From Adhaeribacter terrigena (GTDB taxonomy: Bacteria > Bacteroidota > Bacteroidia > Cytophagales > Hymenobacteraceae): a DNA stretch of 64,000 bases. The notes under the pieces were generated by a model that was given only the letters and a program-made list of their open reading frames with translations, had not been told where the DNA came from and did no database searches. The position numbers were made by a program, and so were the translations under genes. Numbering within the stretch: position 1 is the first letter of the stretch; every line of letters starts with the position of its first letter. The stretch spans positions 434,001 to 498,000 of the forward strand of contig NZ_JAEHFX010000002.1 in NCBI RefSeq assembly GCF_016623615.1, given 5' to 3'. Shown here one piece after another: positions 25,308 through 32,872 of the stretch.

Positions 25308-25553
25308 TCAGGCTACCGCCCAGGCCCAAAAAAGCATTAGCAGTGCCAGAAGGCCGCCAAGCAGCACGATCCGGTTGGTTTTATTTTTTACCTTCCTGAA
25401 GACAAGCTCGCACAGGAAAACTGTAATGGTTAACACACTCCCCGCCACGAGATAATCGAGTGCGGTCCAGGGAAAGCCGGCCATAACCGGGATCAATAAA
25501 ATGCCGGCTACCAGCAGCAGGTTGCCGGGAAGTCTAAAGTTATGCGTTATCAT
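25308..25553 (-). CDS. Small membrane protein, paralogue of the product at 24909
   Basis: An 81-residue protein with three hydrophobic segments. The loop CELVFRKVKNKTNR matches the neighbour at 24909. It lies 54 bp downstream of the 25608 gene, likely the same transcript. Function unknown. Confidence 0.6.
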   Translation of the reverse strand: MITHNFRLPGNLLLVAGILLIPVMAGFPWTALDYLVAGSVLTITVFLCELVFRKVKNKTNRIVLLGGLLALLMLFWAWAVA

Positions 25554-25607
25554 AATTATTGGTTAAAAGTTTGGTTTTGAGATTTATATTTTCCGGATCA
25601 GGCAGGT

Positions 25608-25955
25608 TTAATTCCACCAGGTGCCGGCTAAGCCAAAAACAGTACCCAGCCACAGAATAATGATGTAACCTACAGTGCTCAGGAAATAAGCCAGGGCCGT
25701 TATCCAGCCGCCCTGATTTCGCAGAAAACCAAGAAAGTAAAATAACGCACCTCCCGCTGCACCGGCAATCGGGACCACGATCAACGGCCGGATCATCCAG
25801 TATTTTTCCCATTCCGGTTTGGGTTGCTGGGTAAACCAGCCGCCAGAGATCAGGAAAAACAAAATAAGGAGCAATGCAATTCCAGCCCCAATACTTAGGC
25901 AGTTACCCAGGGAAGCGCCATGTTGGGGAGTCGTTACGTTTTTTTGCTGTGACAT
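25608..25955 (-). CDS. Four-helix membrane protein, unknown function
   Basis: A 115-residue protein with about three to four membrane helices. The KYWMIRPLIVVPIAGAAGGA segment recurs in small Bacteroidota membrane proteins; the transporter names I recall for some of them are not supported by this length. It heads the row of small membrane genes read on the minus strand. An ACTTTG/CAAAGT palindrome 47 bp upstream (26002-26018) is of the same type as that in front of the regulator operon at 26352-26975, so it is probably controlled by the winged-helix regulator. Confidence 0.65.
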   Translation of the reverse strand: MSQQKNVTTPQHGASLGNCLSIGAGIALLLILFFLISGGWFTQQPKPEWEKYWMIRPLIVVPIAGAAGGALFYFLGFLRNQGGWITALAYFLSTVGYIIILWLGTVFGLAGTWWN

Positions 25956-26001
25956 GCTTGTTTTAAGTTAAGTGTAGAATACTTTTGCTTGTGTTTAAAG
26001 T

Positions 26002-26018
26002 ACTTTGAAATACAAAGT
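26002..26018 (-). promoter_or_regulatory. ACTTTG-N5-CAAAGT operator, site 1
   Basis: Palindrome ACTTTG, AAATA, CAAAGT upstream of the 25608 gene. On the minus strand it is followed by TACTTTAA, as site 2 is by TACTTTTA, both near the Bacteroidota -7 hexamer TAnnTTTG. Confidence 0.65.
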
Positions 26019-26035
26019 AAAGGTCTAAAAAAATA

Positions 26036-26344
26036 TTAATTGTCTTTACGGTTGCTTAAAATCAGTTGTTCCAGAGCATCCAGATGGTTTTTAAAAGCTT
26101 CCCGACCTAAGTCGGTGGCATGGTAAGTAGTATTTGGTTTTCGGCCTACAAACTGCTTCTCTACGCGTAAATATTCAGCTTCTTCTAGCGCTCGTAAGTG
26201 ACTGGCCAGATTGCCGTCGGTTAATTGCAGCGTATCTTTCAGTGTATTGAAATCAACCCGTTCGTCCACCATCAGCACCGACATAATGCCGAGCCGCGCC
26301 CTGCTTTCGAAGGCTTTATTTATATTTTCGAGGTAACTTTTCAC
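26036..26344 (-). CDS. Winged-helix transcriptional regulator (HTH_34 type)
   Basis: A 102-residue DNA-binding protein. LENINKAFESRARLGIMSVL, FNTLKDTLQLTDGNLASHLRALE and FVGRKPNTTYHATDLGREAF are family hallmarks; the Gly-Asn-Leu-Ala-Ser-His segment is the recognition helix. The frame is open to 26407, but that would overlap the upstream gene and add a Cys-rich tail absent from the family. GTG 26344 lies 7 bp after the upstream stop and gives the standard N-terminus. It is probably co-transcribed with the membrane protein before it and autoregulated through the palindrome at 26984-27000. Confidence 0.85.
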   Translation of the reverse strand: MKSYLENINKAFESRARLGIMSVLMVDERVDFNTLKDTLQLTDGNLASHLRALEEAEYLRVEKQFVGRKPNTTYHATDLGREAFKNHLDALEQLILSNRKDN

Positions 26345-26351
26345 GGGTTTG

Positions 26352-26975
26352 TTAGCGTTCGTACTTAAAATACACCAGCATGCCATACACAATGTGCAGC
26401 ACCCCAAACCCCACCGTCCAGGCTAATAAACCATAACCCACAAAAAAGCTCGCCAGTAATCCCAATACAATCTCGAAAATACCAAGATAGCGGATGTCGC
26501 TCAGGGTATACTTGCTGGCATTTAAGAGCGCACAACCATAAAAAATAAGCATCACCGGCGCCACTAAAAACAGCAGGTTGTGGTAGAACAATACTGCACA
26601 AAACAGGCCGCCCGCCGCCAACGGTATAAACAAGTTCACCAGCATGCGTTCCGTTTTGCTATCCCACACCCGATGATTGGATTTGCGCGCGTTGCGGACC
26701 GTAAAAAAAGAAGCCGAACAAAACGCCAGAATAAACACCAATGCCGCCACCAAAAGCATAAAGAAGATCGCATCGCTGCTCAGATTACGACCTAAGCTTT
26801 CGCTATAGTTTATTTCATGCTTCACCAGATACCATTTCACTGCTGTTGCTCCCAGAAGCGCCGAAACGCCGGCCGCCACGCCCGAAAGTCCGCTCAGGGA
26901 AATAAACCGGGATGAACGATCCATGATGTTGCGGATCTCATGCAGGGTTGCTAACTGGTCTTGCTGCTGGTTCAT
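26352..26975 (-). CDS. Multi-pass membrane protein paired with the winged-helix regulator
   Basis: A 207-residue protein with about six membrane helices and a short polar N-terminus (NQQQDQLATLHEIRNIMDRS). This membrane protein plus HTH_34 regulator arrangement is recurrent in Bacteroidota, although the function is not known to me. The gene starts nine bases past an ACTTTG/CAAAGT palindrome, and its stop is 7 bp before the regulator start. It might transmit a membrane signal to the regulator or simply be its target; neither is shown. Confidence 0.72.
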   Translation of the reverse strand: MNQQQDQLATLHEIRNIMDRSSRFISLSGLSGVAAGVSALLGATAVKWYLVKHEINYSESLGRNLSSDAIFFMLLVAALVFILAFCSASFFTVRNARKSNHRVWDSKTERMLVNLFIPLAAGGLFCAVLFYHNLLFLVAPVMLIFYGCALLNASKYTLSDIRYLGIFEIVLGLLASFFVGYGLLAWTVGFGVLHIVYGMLVYFKYER

Positions 26976-26983
26976 ATAAAAGT

Positions 26984-27000
26984 ACTTTGCATTTCAAAGT
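26984..27000 (-). promoter_or_regulatory. ACTTTG-N5-CAAAGT operator, site 2
   Basis: Palindrome ACTTTG, CATTT, CAAAGT directly upstream of ATG 26975, with geometry identical to site 1. The minus strand continues with TACTTTTA, a near -7 box. Confidence 0.65.
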
Positions 27001-27099
27001 TAATAAGCATTTACGTAAAGGCAAGGGTTTTAGGTTATTTTATTTTAGGTTTCTGAATAAAATTCAAGAATTACCATTTTTTGGAGAACAGGACAATCT

Positions 27100-27129
27100 T
27101 AAACGATATGCTTTTGAACTGAAAAAGTC
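27100..27129 (+). repeat. 30-bp CGSTA element
   Basis: TAAACGATATGCTTTT, GAACTG, AAAAAGTC. It stands at the start of the ~720-bp gene-free gap 26976-27699. Confidence 0.7.
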
Positions 27130-27318
27130 GAATGGTTAAGACAGTATTCTAAATCCTGAATTTCAATTTTTACAACTTTAAGAGTAAAGTAGATTTCCTA
27201 AGCGGTTAACTTAATATTCTGATTTCACGCCTATCGCCAGCGCAGCGTACCTTGAAAATCACGTTATCCGGAAAACTAAACTAAAAAGAAGTTAGCTACG
27301 AAGGGAAACGGACACCAG

Positions 27319-27416
27319 TTTCTGTGAGAGCGGCCTCCAAGACTTCCGGTGCCACAGGCAGCCCGCAAGGGCAGGAAGGGTTGCAGCCGCGAACGCAGAA
27401 ACGAAGCCACCCGGCT
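27319..27416 (+). ncRNA. Candidate structured RNA core, copy 2
   Basis: The outer arms 27319-27347 and 27374-27401 pair with several internal mismatches. Inside lie TGCC-ACA-GGCA (27350-27360) and GCCC-GCAA-GGGC (27361-27372). Relative to copy 1 the GNRA hairpin stem changed GGCC/GGCC to GCCC/GGGC while retaining pairing, and the apical part of the long stem also changed on both sides. The trailing AAGCCA-CC-CGGCTT hairpin differs at one base. Confidence 0.4.
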
Positions 27417-27477
27417 TGAGGGAGAAAGCTACCTATGAAAGTTAAAAGTTATGAATTAAGTGTTAAAGGTTGCTATG

Positions 27478-27507
27478 AAAACGCTATGCTTAAAAACCTG
27501 AAAACTA
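27478..27507 (+). repeat. 30-bp CGSTA element within copy 2 of the 350-bp element
   Basis: AAAACGCTATGCTTAA with distal GAAAACTA; degenerate, at the same relative place as 5631-5660. Confidence 0.55.
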
Positions 27508-27699
27508 AATAGCCGGCATTCAATTAACTTGATGAGATCTCTCCTGACGTCGAGATGACGCGGAAAACGGAATCATTTCTAAGTACTAAACTCATTAAAC
27601 TGGCTTTATAAGTTTCCTCTAGAGCTACGCTCACAAGCTTCATGCTTCTTCCCTCACACACTCACTCTGTCACTCACTTGTGCGCGGAATGACCAAAAC

Positions 27700-30048
27700 T
27701 CAATTCAAATACTTCACCTGCACAAAGCAATCCGAACTTCTTCCCTTATCATCCGCACAGGAAATCTTGAGCTGCCCGGGTTCCGGTAAAAAGAACACCT
27801 TTTCGTGCACCCCGGCTTCTTTGTAGAATTTATCATTCACGTACCAGTACACTTTTTTTACTTCCTTATCGGCCTGTGCGCTGAGCATTAATTGCTGGTT
27901 TTCTTCCCGCTCCACCAAATATTCCGTGCCGTCAGCCGGCGATGCAATGAACGGTGCATTCTCCGCAAAAACCCTTGAACAGGCCGGGTTATGAGTTGGA
28001 AGTTTCTGGTACGGAATTCCTTCCCGTTCGTAAAAAGCCACCAGTTCGCGGGGTTCGTTCGGGTAGAATTTTTTGATGTAACCGTTCGGCGGCAGGCAAT
28101 CGCGACAGTAGGAAAATTGCTCATCTGCGGAAACGAACATTCTTCTTAAATGGCTGCATTTCGGGGTTTGGGTGATGCCCGGCAGGAAATAATCCAGTTG
28201 CTCGTTCTGGCAGAATTCTTCCGACTGCAAACCGCTTTCGGTGCAAACCGACCGGAAAGCCAGGGCAGGCGGCGGCGTGTACCAGTCGTTGGAAGAATTG
28301 TATTCTAGGGCGTTGAACAGGTCGAAGAGAAGTGGCGTGCCGATGTCGGTGCCGGTTAAAGCCGGAACGCCCACGCCGTTGAAATTGCCTACCCAAACGC
28401 CGATGGTGTAATGCTTGTTGTAGCCGATGCTCCAGGCGTCGCGGCGACCATAGGAAGTACCGGTTTTCCAGGCGATCTTCGGTAAATGCATACTGCTGGC
28501 ATAGGTATTCGGCAGGTCCGGACGAGTAAGCTGGGCCAGAATTTCGGTAGTTAAATAAGCTGCCGATGGCGAAAAAAGTGGAATAGTTTGCAGCACGGAA
28601 TCGGTCTGAAGCCACTGCAGCGGCGCGTATTTTCCTTCGTTGGCAAAGGTCGCAAACAAGTTTCCCAGCTCTTCCAGCTTCACTCCGCAACCACCTAGAA
28701 CCGAAGACAATCCCAATTTCCGTTCGTCTTTCTTCACCTGCTCAAAACCAGCCTGCTTCAGCTGTTGCACAAAAATATTCACGCCCATTTGCTCCAGGAT
28801 CTTCACCGCCGGCACGTTTAGCGAATAGGCCAATGCTTTTTCTACCGTAATGTTGCCGTTGAATTTCTTGTCGAAGTTTTCGGGTTGGTAGCCGCCAAAA
28901 TCGGTTGGCACGTCGGTCAGCGTCATCTTCGGCGTGATTAGTCCGCGGTCGAAAGCCAGCGCATACAGGAACGGTTTCAGCGTACTTCCCGGCGACCGCA
29001 CTGCCCGGATGCCATCTACCTGCCCGTAATTTTCCCGGTCTTCAAAATCAGCCGAACCCACGTAAGAAACCACTTTCCGGGTGCGGTTATCGATCACCAG
29101 CACAGCGGCATTTGTAATGCCCAGGCTGTGAAGCCGCTGCACGTAGTTGTTGGTGAGCACTTCGGTTTTAGTTTGCTTTTGCCGGTCTAAATTGGTGCGG
29201 ATAATAGGCTGCTGCGGAAACTGCCGGAGCAAACGGTAGGCAAAATGCGGCGCAAACTTAGGCGCGGCGTGGCGCTTCGCAATTAACGGTTCCTGCAAAG
29301 CATCTTCAATTTCCTTTTCCGGGAACAAACCTTCCTGCCGGAAATACTCCAGCCAGCGGTTTCGTTCCTTTAAAATGGCATTATTGTTCTTGCCTAAAAC
29401 CAGCGAAGTTGGGCGGTTGGGGATGATGGCGAGCGTAACGGTCTGGGCCAAGCTGAGGTAGTTAGGCGGTTGCTGAAAATAAAGCAGTGCCGCCGATTTT
29501 ACCCCTTCAATGTTGCTGCCATACGGCGCCAGATTTAGGTAAAACTGCAGGATCTCGGCTTTGCTGAAATACCATTCCAGCTGCAACGCCCGGAAAAGTT
29601 CGACCAGTTTGTTGCCGTATGTCCGTTCCTTGGGCTCCAGCAAGCGCGCCACCTGCATCGTGATGGTGCTGGCCCCACTGGTTTTCCGCCCCCGCACTAT
29701 ATTGTTGAAAAACGCTCTGCAAATGGCCGCCGGATTTACGCCCGGGTGCCGGTAAAAATATTTGTCTTCCTTATAAACAATGGCCTTTTGCAAGGTCGGG
29801 GTAATTTCATCCAATTCCGTTTTCATCCGCCACTTCTGATTATGGTTCAGGAACGCGTGCAGTACCGTGCCATCTGCGGCCGTAACCAGCGGTGAATAAT
29901 TGAGGTTGACTTTTAAAGGGAAAAGGAAGTTGAGTAAAAACGCTAGGGTTATGAGCCCAAAAACCGGTGCTAAAAACCAACGGACAACGGCGCGGAGGTA
30001 GCGGTTGCGGAGGATGGTTTTGAAGGTTGGTTTCCTGCTGAAATTCAT
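27700..30048 (-). CDS. pbpC: Penicillin-binding protein 1C
   Basis: A 782-residue bifunctional class A PBP of the PbpC type, in the inner membrane facing the periplasm. One N-terminal membrane helix is followed by a GT51 glycosyltransferase domain (KEDKYFYRHPGVNP contains the catalytic Glu). The transpeptidase has the motif STLK in GSTLKPFLYAL (Ser near residue 350), then SLN and KTGTS. A C-terminal PbpC-specific domain (SPADGTEYLV) is present. In many bacteria pbpC lies beside an alpha-2-macroglobulin gene (here 32873-38332), but in this window other genes separate them. The N-terminal region carries a CGSTA element (29937-29966). Confidence 0.95.
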   Translation of the reverse strand: MNFSRKPTFKTILRNRYLRAVVRWFLAPVFGLITLAFLLNFLFPLKVNLNYSPLVTAADGTVLHAFLNHNQKWRMKTELDEITPTLQKAIVYKEDKYFYRHPGVNPAAICRAFFNNIVRGRKTSGASTITMQVARLLEPKERTYGNKLVELFRALQLEWYFSKAEILQFYLNLAPYGSNIEGVKSAALLYFQQPPNYLSLAQTVTLAIIPNRPTSLVLGKNNNAILKERNRWLEYFRQEGLFPEKEIEDALQEPLIAKRHAAPKFAPHFAYRLLRQFPQQPIIRTNLDRQKQTKTEVLTNNYVQRLHSLGITNAAVLVIDNRTRKVVSYVGSADFEDRENYGQVDGIRAVRSPGSTLKPFLYALAFDRGLITPKMTLTDVPTDFGGYQPENFDKKFNGNITVEKALAYSLNVPAVKILEQMGVNIFVQQLKQAGFEQVKKDERKLGLSSVLGGCGVKLEELGNLFATFANEGKYAPLQWLQTDSVLQTIPLFSPSAAYLTTEILAQLTRPDLPNTYASSMHLPKIAWKTGTSYGRRDAWSIGYNKHYTIGVWVGNFNGVGVPALTGTDIGTPLLFDLFNALEYNSSNDWYTPPPALAFRSVCTESGLQSEEFCQNEQLDYFLPGITQTPKCSHLRRMFVSADEQFSYCRDCLPPNGYIKKFYPNEPRELVAFYEREGIPYQKLPTHNPACSRVFAENAPFIASPADGTEYLVEREENQQLMLSAQADKEVKKVYWYVNDKFYKEAGVHEKVFFLPEPGQLKISCADDKGRSSDCFVQVKYLN
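29937..29966 (+). repeat. CGSTA element inside the pbpC coding sequence
   Basis: AAAACGCTAGGGTTAT, six bases, AAAAACCG. In the gene it codes for the membrane-anchor residues of PbpC (PVFGLITLAF), where hydrophobic sequence tolerates substitution. Confidence 0.5.
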
Positions 30049-30210
30049 AGCTTAAAACTGAAAGCAAATTATTGCATTGCTTCTCTTTAGAATAGTGAGG
30101 CATGACTGCTTTATAAAAGTACGAAAAGCCTTAAATGTATTCGTAATGCACTTTAAATAACCAATTTTAATAGTATTCACTGTTTAAATGAGATTAAATT
30201 GCTAAAATAA

Positions 30211-30241
30211 TTAGTAATTATATAGATTTTTTGCATATTTG
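30211..30241 (+). promoter_or_regulatory. Candidate promoter of umuDC
   Basis: TTA (30211-30213) and CATATTTG (30234-30241) approximate the Bacteroidota -33 TTG and -7 TAnnTTTG boxes with a 20-base spacer; each box has one mismatch. The umuD start codon is 33 bases downstream. No clear LexA box was recognised. Confidence 0.35.
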
Positions 30242-30273
30242 TGGCGTAAGACCTTTTTAAAGCCACTACAACT

Positions 30274-30738
30274 ATGGAAAATGATATAATAATTTTAGCA
30301 AAACTGATAAGAGCCGGCTTCGAAGTGGTCGAAGCTACAAATTTAGAAATTGATATACCCTTTTATTCAACTCCAATTTCGGCCGGTTTTCCTTCGCCTG
30401 CTGAAGATTATTTGGAAGATAAAATCAATCTGCAAGAACTTTTAATTGCGCATCCTTCGGCCACTTACTTCCTGAAGGTTCGCGGTGATTCCATGCGAGA
30501 TGCTAACCTGCACGAAGGTGATTTGTTAGTAGTAGATCGTTCATTAAAGCCACGCCTTAACCAAGTTATAATTGGCTTGCTGGATAATGAATTTACGGTA
30601 AAGCGACTGGTGAAAAATCAAAATCAGTATTACCTGCACCCTGAAAATCCGGCTTATCCGCCTATTCTCTTGCCCGAAGAAAGTTCCCGTTTTCAGGCTT
30701 GGGGCGTAGTAACCTGGTGCATCCATAAAGTCCAATAA
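30274..30738 (+). CDS. umuD: UmuD-like autoproteolytic subunit of DNA polymerase V
   Basis: A 154-residue S24 family peptidase-like protein. It self-cleaves during the SOS response and joins UmuC for mutagenic translesion synthesis. The cleavage site is Ala37-Gly38 in PISAGFPSPAED. The catalytic dyad is Ser73 (GDSMRD) and Lys110 (FTVKRL), both intact. It is longer at the N-terminus than minimal UmuD. The gene ends one base before umuC, so the two are translated from one message. Its orientation is opposite to pbpC. Confidence 0.92.
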   Translation: MENDIIILAKLIRAGFEVVEATNLEIDIPFYSTPISAGFPSPAEDYLEDKINLQELLIAHPSATYFLKVRGDSMRDANLHEGDLLVVDRSLKPRLNQVIIGLLDNEFTVKRLVKNQNQYYLHPENPAYPPILLPEESSRFQAWGVVTWCIHKVQ

Positions 30739-30739
30739 T

Positions 30740-32011
30740 ATGACCAGTTTATTTGCTTTAGTAGATTGCAATAATTTCTACGCCAGCTGCGAACGTGTTT
30801 TTCAGCCGAAACTGAATGGCATACCGGTAGTAGTGCTCAGTAATAATGACGGCTGTATCATTGCCAGTTCTAACGAAGCCAAGGTAATATTGGGAGGGAG
30901 CAAAATCGGGCAGGCTGCGTACGAAGTAAAGGAATTGCTGGAGCAGCATAATGTACAAGCTTTCAGTAGTAATTATATTCTGTATGGCGATATGAGCAAC
31001 CGCGTAATGAGCATTTTATCTACGTTTTCGCCGAACATAGAGGTATATTCCATCGATGAAGCGTTTCTGGATCTAGGGAATTTTTACAATGTCGATCTTC
31101 AGAAGTATAGCCGCCAAATAAAAGACACAGTTTTACAATATACCAGCATCCCGATTTCGGTAGGCGTAGCACCAACGAAAACGTTGGCAAAATTAGCAAA
31201 CCGCTTGTCCAAAAAATCGGATAAGGCTGACGGCGTATTGGTTTTAACTGATCCAAACCACATTGAAGCAGCCCTTAAAAGAACATCTATTGGCAGTATA
31301 TGGGGAATCGGACGACGCTATGCGAAGAAGCTTTCGGTTTACGGTATGGAAACGGCTTGGGACTTGTGTCAGGCACCGGATTCTTTTATTAAAAAGCATT
31401 TAACGGTGGTCGGTTTCCGGACGATGAAGGAATTGCGCGGCGAACCTTGCCTGGACTTGGAAATGACGTACGACCCGAAAAAGCACATCTGCACGTCCCG
31501 GTCTTTCGGCTACAAATTAACGGCTCTGCCCGATATTCAGGAAGCAACCGCCAATTATGCTGCCCGCTGCGCCGCCAAACTTCGGAAGCAAAAATCCTGC
31601 GCTGCCTGCGTAACAGTTTTTGTAATGCGAAAGCGCTTTCCGCAACCCGATTATCTGTATTTCAGCCAGACCGTAGCGCTACCGGTAGCCACCAACAGTA
31701 CTCCGGAATTACTGAAATATGTGCGCAAAGCCGTTGAACAATTATACGTGCCGGGCTATAAGTATAAAAAAAGCGGCGTGATCGTGTCCGGTTTGTGCCC
31801 CGATAGCCAGGTGCAGGGAAGTTTGCTGGATACCGTTGACCGGGAAAAACACGCCAAAGCAATGCAGGCATTAGACAAAGTAAACCAGCGTTATGGAAAA
31901 GATATGGTGTTGAGTGCTGCGCAGGGATTTGTACGGCCCTGGAAAATGAAAAGCGAAATGCTGTCGCCGTGCTATACTACGCGGTTAAGCGATTTATTAG
32001 AGGTCTGGTGA
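30740..32011 (+). CDS. umuC: DNA polymerase V catalytic subunit
   Basis: A 423-residue Y-family polymerase. The active-site start is ALVDCNNFYASCERVF with Asp9 as metal ligand, then YSIDEAFLDL with the catalytic Asp-Glu pair. The GVAPTKTLAKLANRL and IWGIGRRYAKKL (helix-hairpin-helix) blocks follow, then the little finger domain. The C-terminal UmuC-type extension is complete. It bypasses DNA lesions at the cost of fidelity. The umuDC pair sits between pbpC and the DUF559/A2M region and probably was inserted there. Confidence 0.95.
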   Translation: MTSLFALVDCNNFYASCERVFQPKLNGIPVVVLSNNDGCIIASSNEAKVILGGSKIGQAAYEVKELLEQHNVQAFSSNYILYGDMSNRVMSILSTFSPNIEVYSIDEAFLDLGNFYNVDLQKYSRQIKDTVLQYTSIPISVGVAPTKTLAKLANRLSKKSDKADGVLVLTDPNHIEAALKRTSIGSIWGIGRRYAKKLSVYGMETAWDLCQAPDSFIKKHLTVVGFRTMKELRGEPCLDLEMTYDPKKHICTSRSFGYKLTALPDIQEATANYAARCAAKLRKQKSCAACVTVFVMRKRFPQPDYLYFSQTVALPVATNSTPELLKYVRKAVEQLYVPGYKYKKSGVIVSGLCPDSQVQGSLLDTVDREKHAKAMQALDKVNQRYGKDMVLSAAQGFVRPWKMKSEMLSPCYTTRLSDLLEVW

Positions 32012-32037
32012 GTTTTTTTGAAAAATGATAGCGTTTT
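32008..32037 (-). repeat. CGSTA element overlapping the umuC stop
   Basis: Minus-strand core AAAACGCTATCATTTT. Its distal end overlaps the TGA of umuC (32009-32011). Confidence 0.65.
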
Positions 32038-32057
32038 AAAAACAAATTATCACGATC

Positions 32058-32086
32058 GACCCCTTTGGAGGGTGCTAGGGGGAGGA
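32058..32086. repeat. G/C-rich palindromic repeat, left flank of the DUF559 gene
   Basis: CCCCTTTGGAGGGTGCTAGG followed by GGGAGGA. It is close to the solo motif at 19851-19879 and inverted relative to 32504-32530. Confidence 0.65.
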
Positions 32087-32093
32087 CAGGTTA

Positions 32094-32477
32094 TTATGAC
32101 AAACTATTTTCCCCTTCAAAAATCCAAAATTCCAAAGTCCGCCATACATTCTCAATATCCTGCATCACCTCCCGATCCGAAAAACGCAATGTAGTAAAAC
32201 CTAAAGCTTGCAATTGCGCATCCCGTTTCACATCTTCCTCCATTTTAAAATTATGAGAATACCCATCCACCTCAACTATCAACATTAATTCTTTACAAAG
32301 AAAATCAGCAATGTAATTCCCAACCGGCCGCTGCCTTCTGAAACCATAGCCAAGCATTCTTTTACCGGATAATATTTCACACCATAACCTGATTTCCGCC
32401 TTAGTAGAATCGTTGCGCATATTCCGGGCCAATGGCTTCAGGTTTTTGTTGTAGAAATTATTTTCCAGCTCAGGCAT
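32094..32477 (-). CDS. DUF559 endonuclease-like protein
   Basis: A 127-residue protein of the DUF559 family, related to Vsr/PD-(D/E)XK-type endonucleases. Family blocks are NLKPLARNMRNDSTKAEIRLW, GYGFRRQRPVGNYIADFLC and LMLIVEVDGYSHN. The Asp in IADF and the Glu-Val-Asp motif are likely metal-site residues, so it looks intact. These genes are often repeat-associated in Bacteroidota and Cyanobacteria. Here the reading frame is bracketed by inverted G/C-rich palindromes within 30 bp of either side, suggesting that gene and repeats travel as a unit. Actual enzymatic activity is not established for the family. Confidence 0.8.
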   Translation of the reverse strand: MPELENNFYNKNLKPLARNMRNDSTKAEIRLWCEILSGKRMLGYGFRRQRPVGNYIADFLCKELMLIVEVDGYSHNFKMEEDVKRDAQLQALGFTTLRFSDREVMQDIENVWRTLEFWIFEGENSLS

Positions 32478-32503
32478 AAAATTTAGCAGAAAGTTTGTTC
32501 AAT

Positions 32504-32530
32504 GCGGTCCCCCTCCAAAGGGGGACTTGA
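32504..32530. repeat. G/C-rich palindromic repeat, right flank of the DUF559 gene
   Basis: Contains the perfect hairpin GTCCCCCT / AGGGGGAC (32507-32526). It is the inverse of the left flank. Confidence 0.7.
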
Positions 32531-32570
32531 TCGGATAAATTGAGAGAAAAAATCTTAATTGTATTAGAAC

Positions 32571-32819
32571 CTAAACTTTCTTAACAAGAATCTTATCTGC
32601 TGGTACTAACCCATTAGGAGATTCATCTATTAAAGTCTCAAATATATAATACGGATCTGGTATACTTTTTTTGTATAAATCTCTATACTCCAAAACAATA
32701 TCATCAAAGTTATTTGGGTGTAGCAAAATCTTATGTTCGTTTGAAAGATTATTGTCTAGTACATAATCCCGCAAAGTTTTATTAGATATTGTTCCTATGT
32801 ATTTTGGCTCCTCCTTCAT
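32571..32819 (-). CDS. Hypothetical protein
   Basis: An 82-residue A+T-rich, charged open frame with no signal peptide or membrane segment. IGTISNKTLRDYVLDNNLS and LEYRDLYKKSIPDPYYIFET are its longest distinctive stretches; no family is recognised. Its composition differs from the adjacent A2M gene, which begins a repeat-free region. It could be a recently acquired small gene or a chance frame. Coding potential is supported mainly by its length and codon pattern. Confidence 0.45.
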   Translation of the reverse strand: MKEEPKYIGTISNKTLRDYVLDNNLSNEHKILLHPNNFDDIVLEYRDLYKKSIPDPYYIFETLIDESPNGLVPADKILVKKV

Positions 32820-32872
32820 AGTTTTTAATTAATTTGAACGTTATTATCATTTTTATTCAATAGTTAAACTCC

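Larger units (their letters stand above)
27216..27565 (+). repeat. ~350-bp dispersed element, copy 2 (structured core)
   Basis: Homologous to 5366-5720 over the whole length. The flanks diverge on both sides, so its ends are roughly defined by the shared ATTCTGATTTCAC and CTCCTGACGTCGAGATGACG blocks. It lies in the gap downstream of pbpC and upstream of the regulator operon. Orientation relative to copy 1 is the same in window coordinates. Confidence 0.7.

Noticed and set aside
30274-32011. Prophage or ICE signature around umuDC
   Set aside because: umuDC pairs often travel on mobile elements, but no integrase, structural or conjugation gene is in the window.
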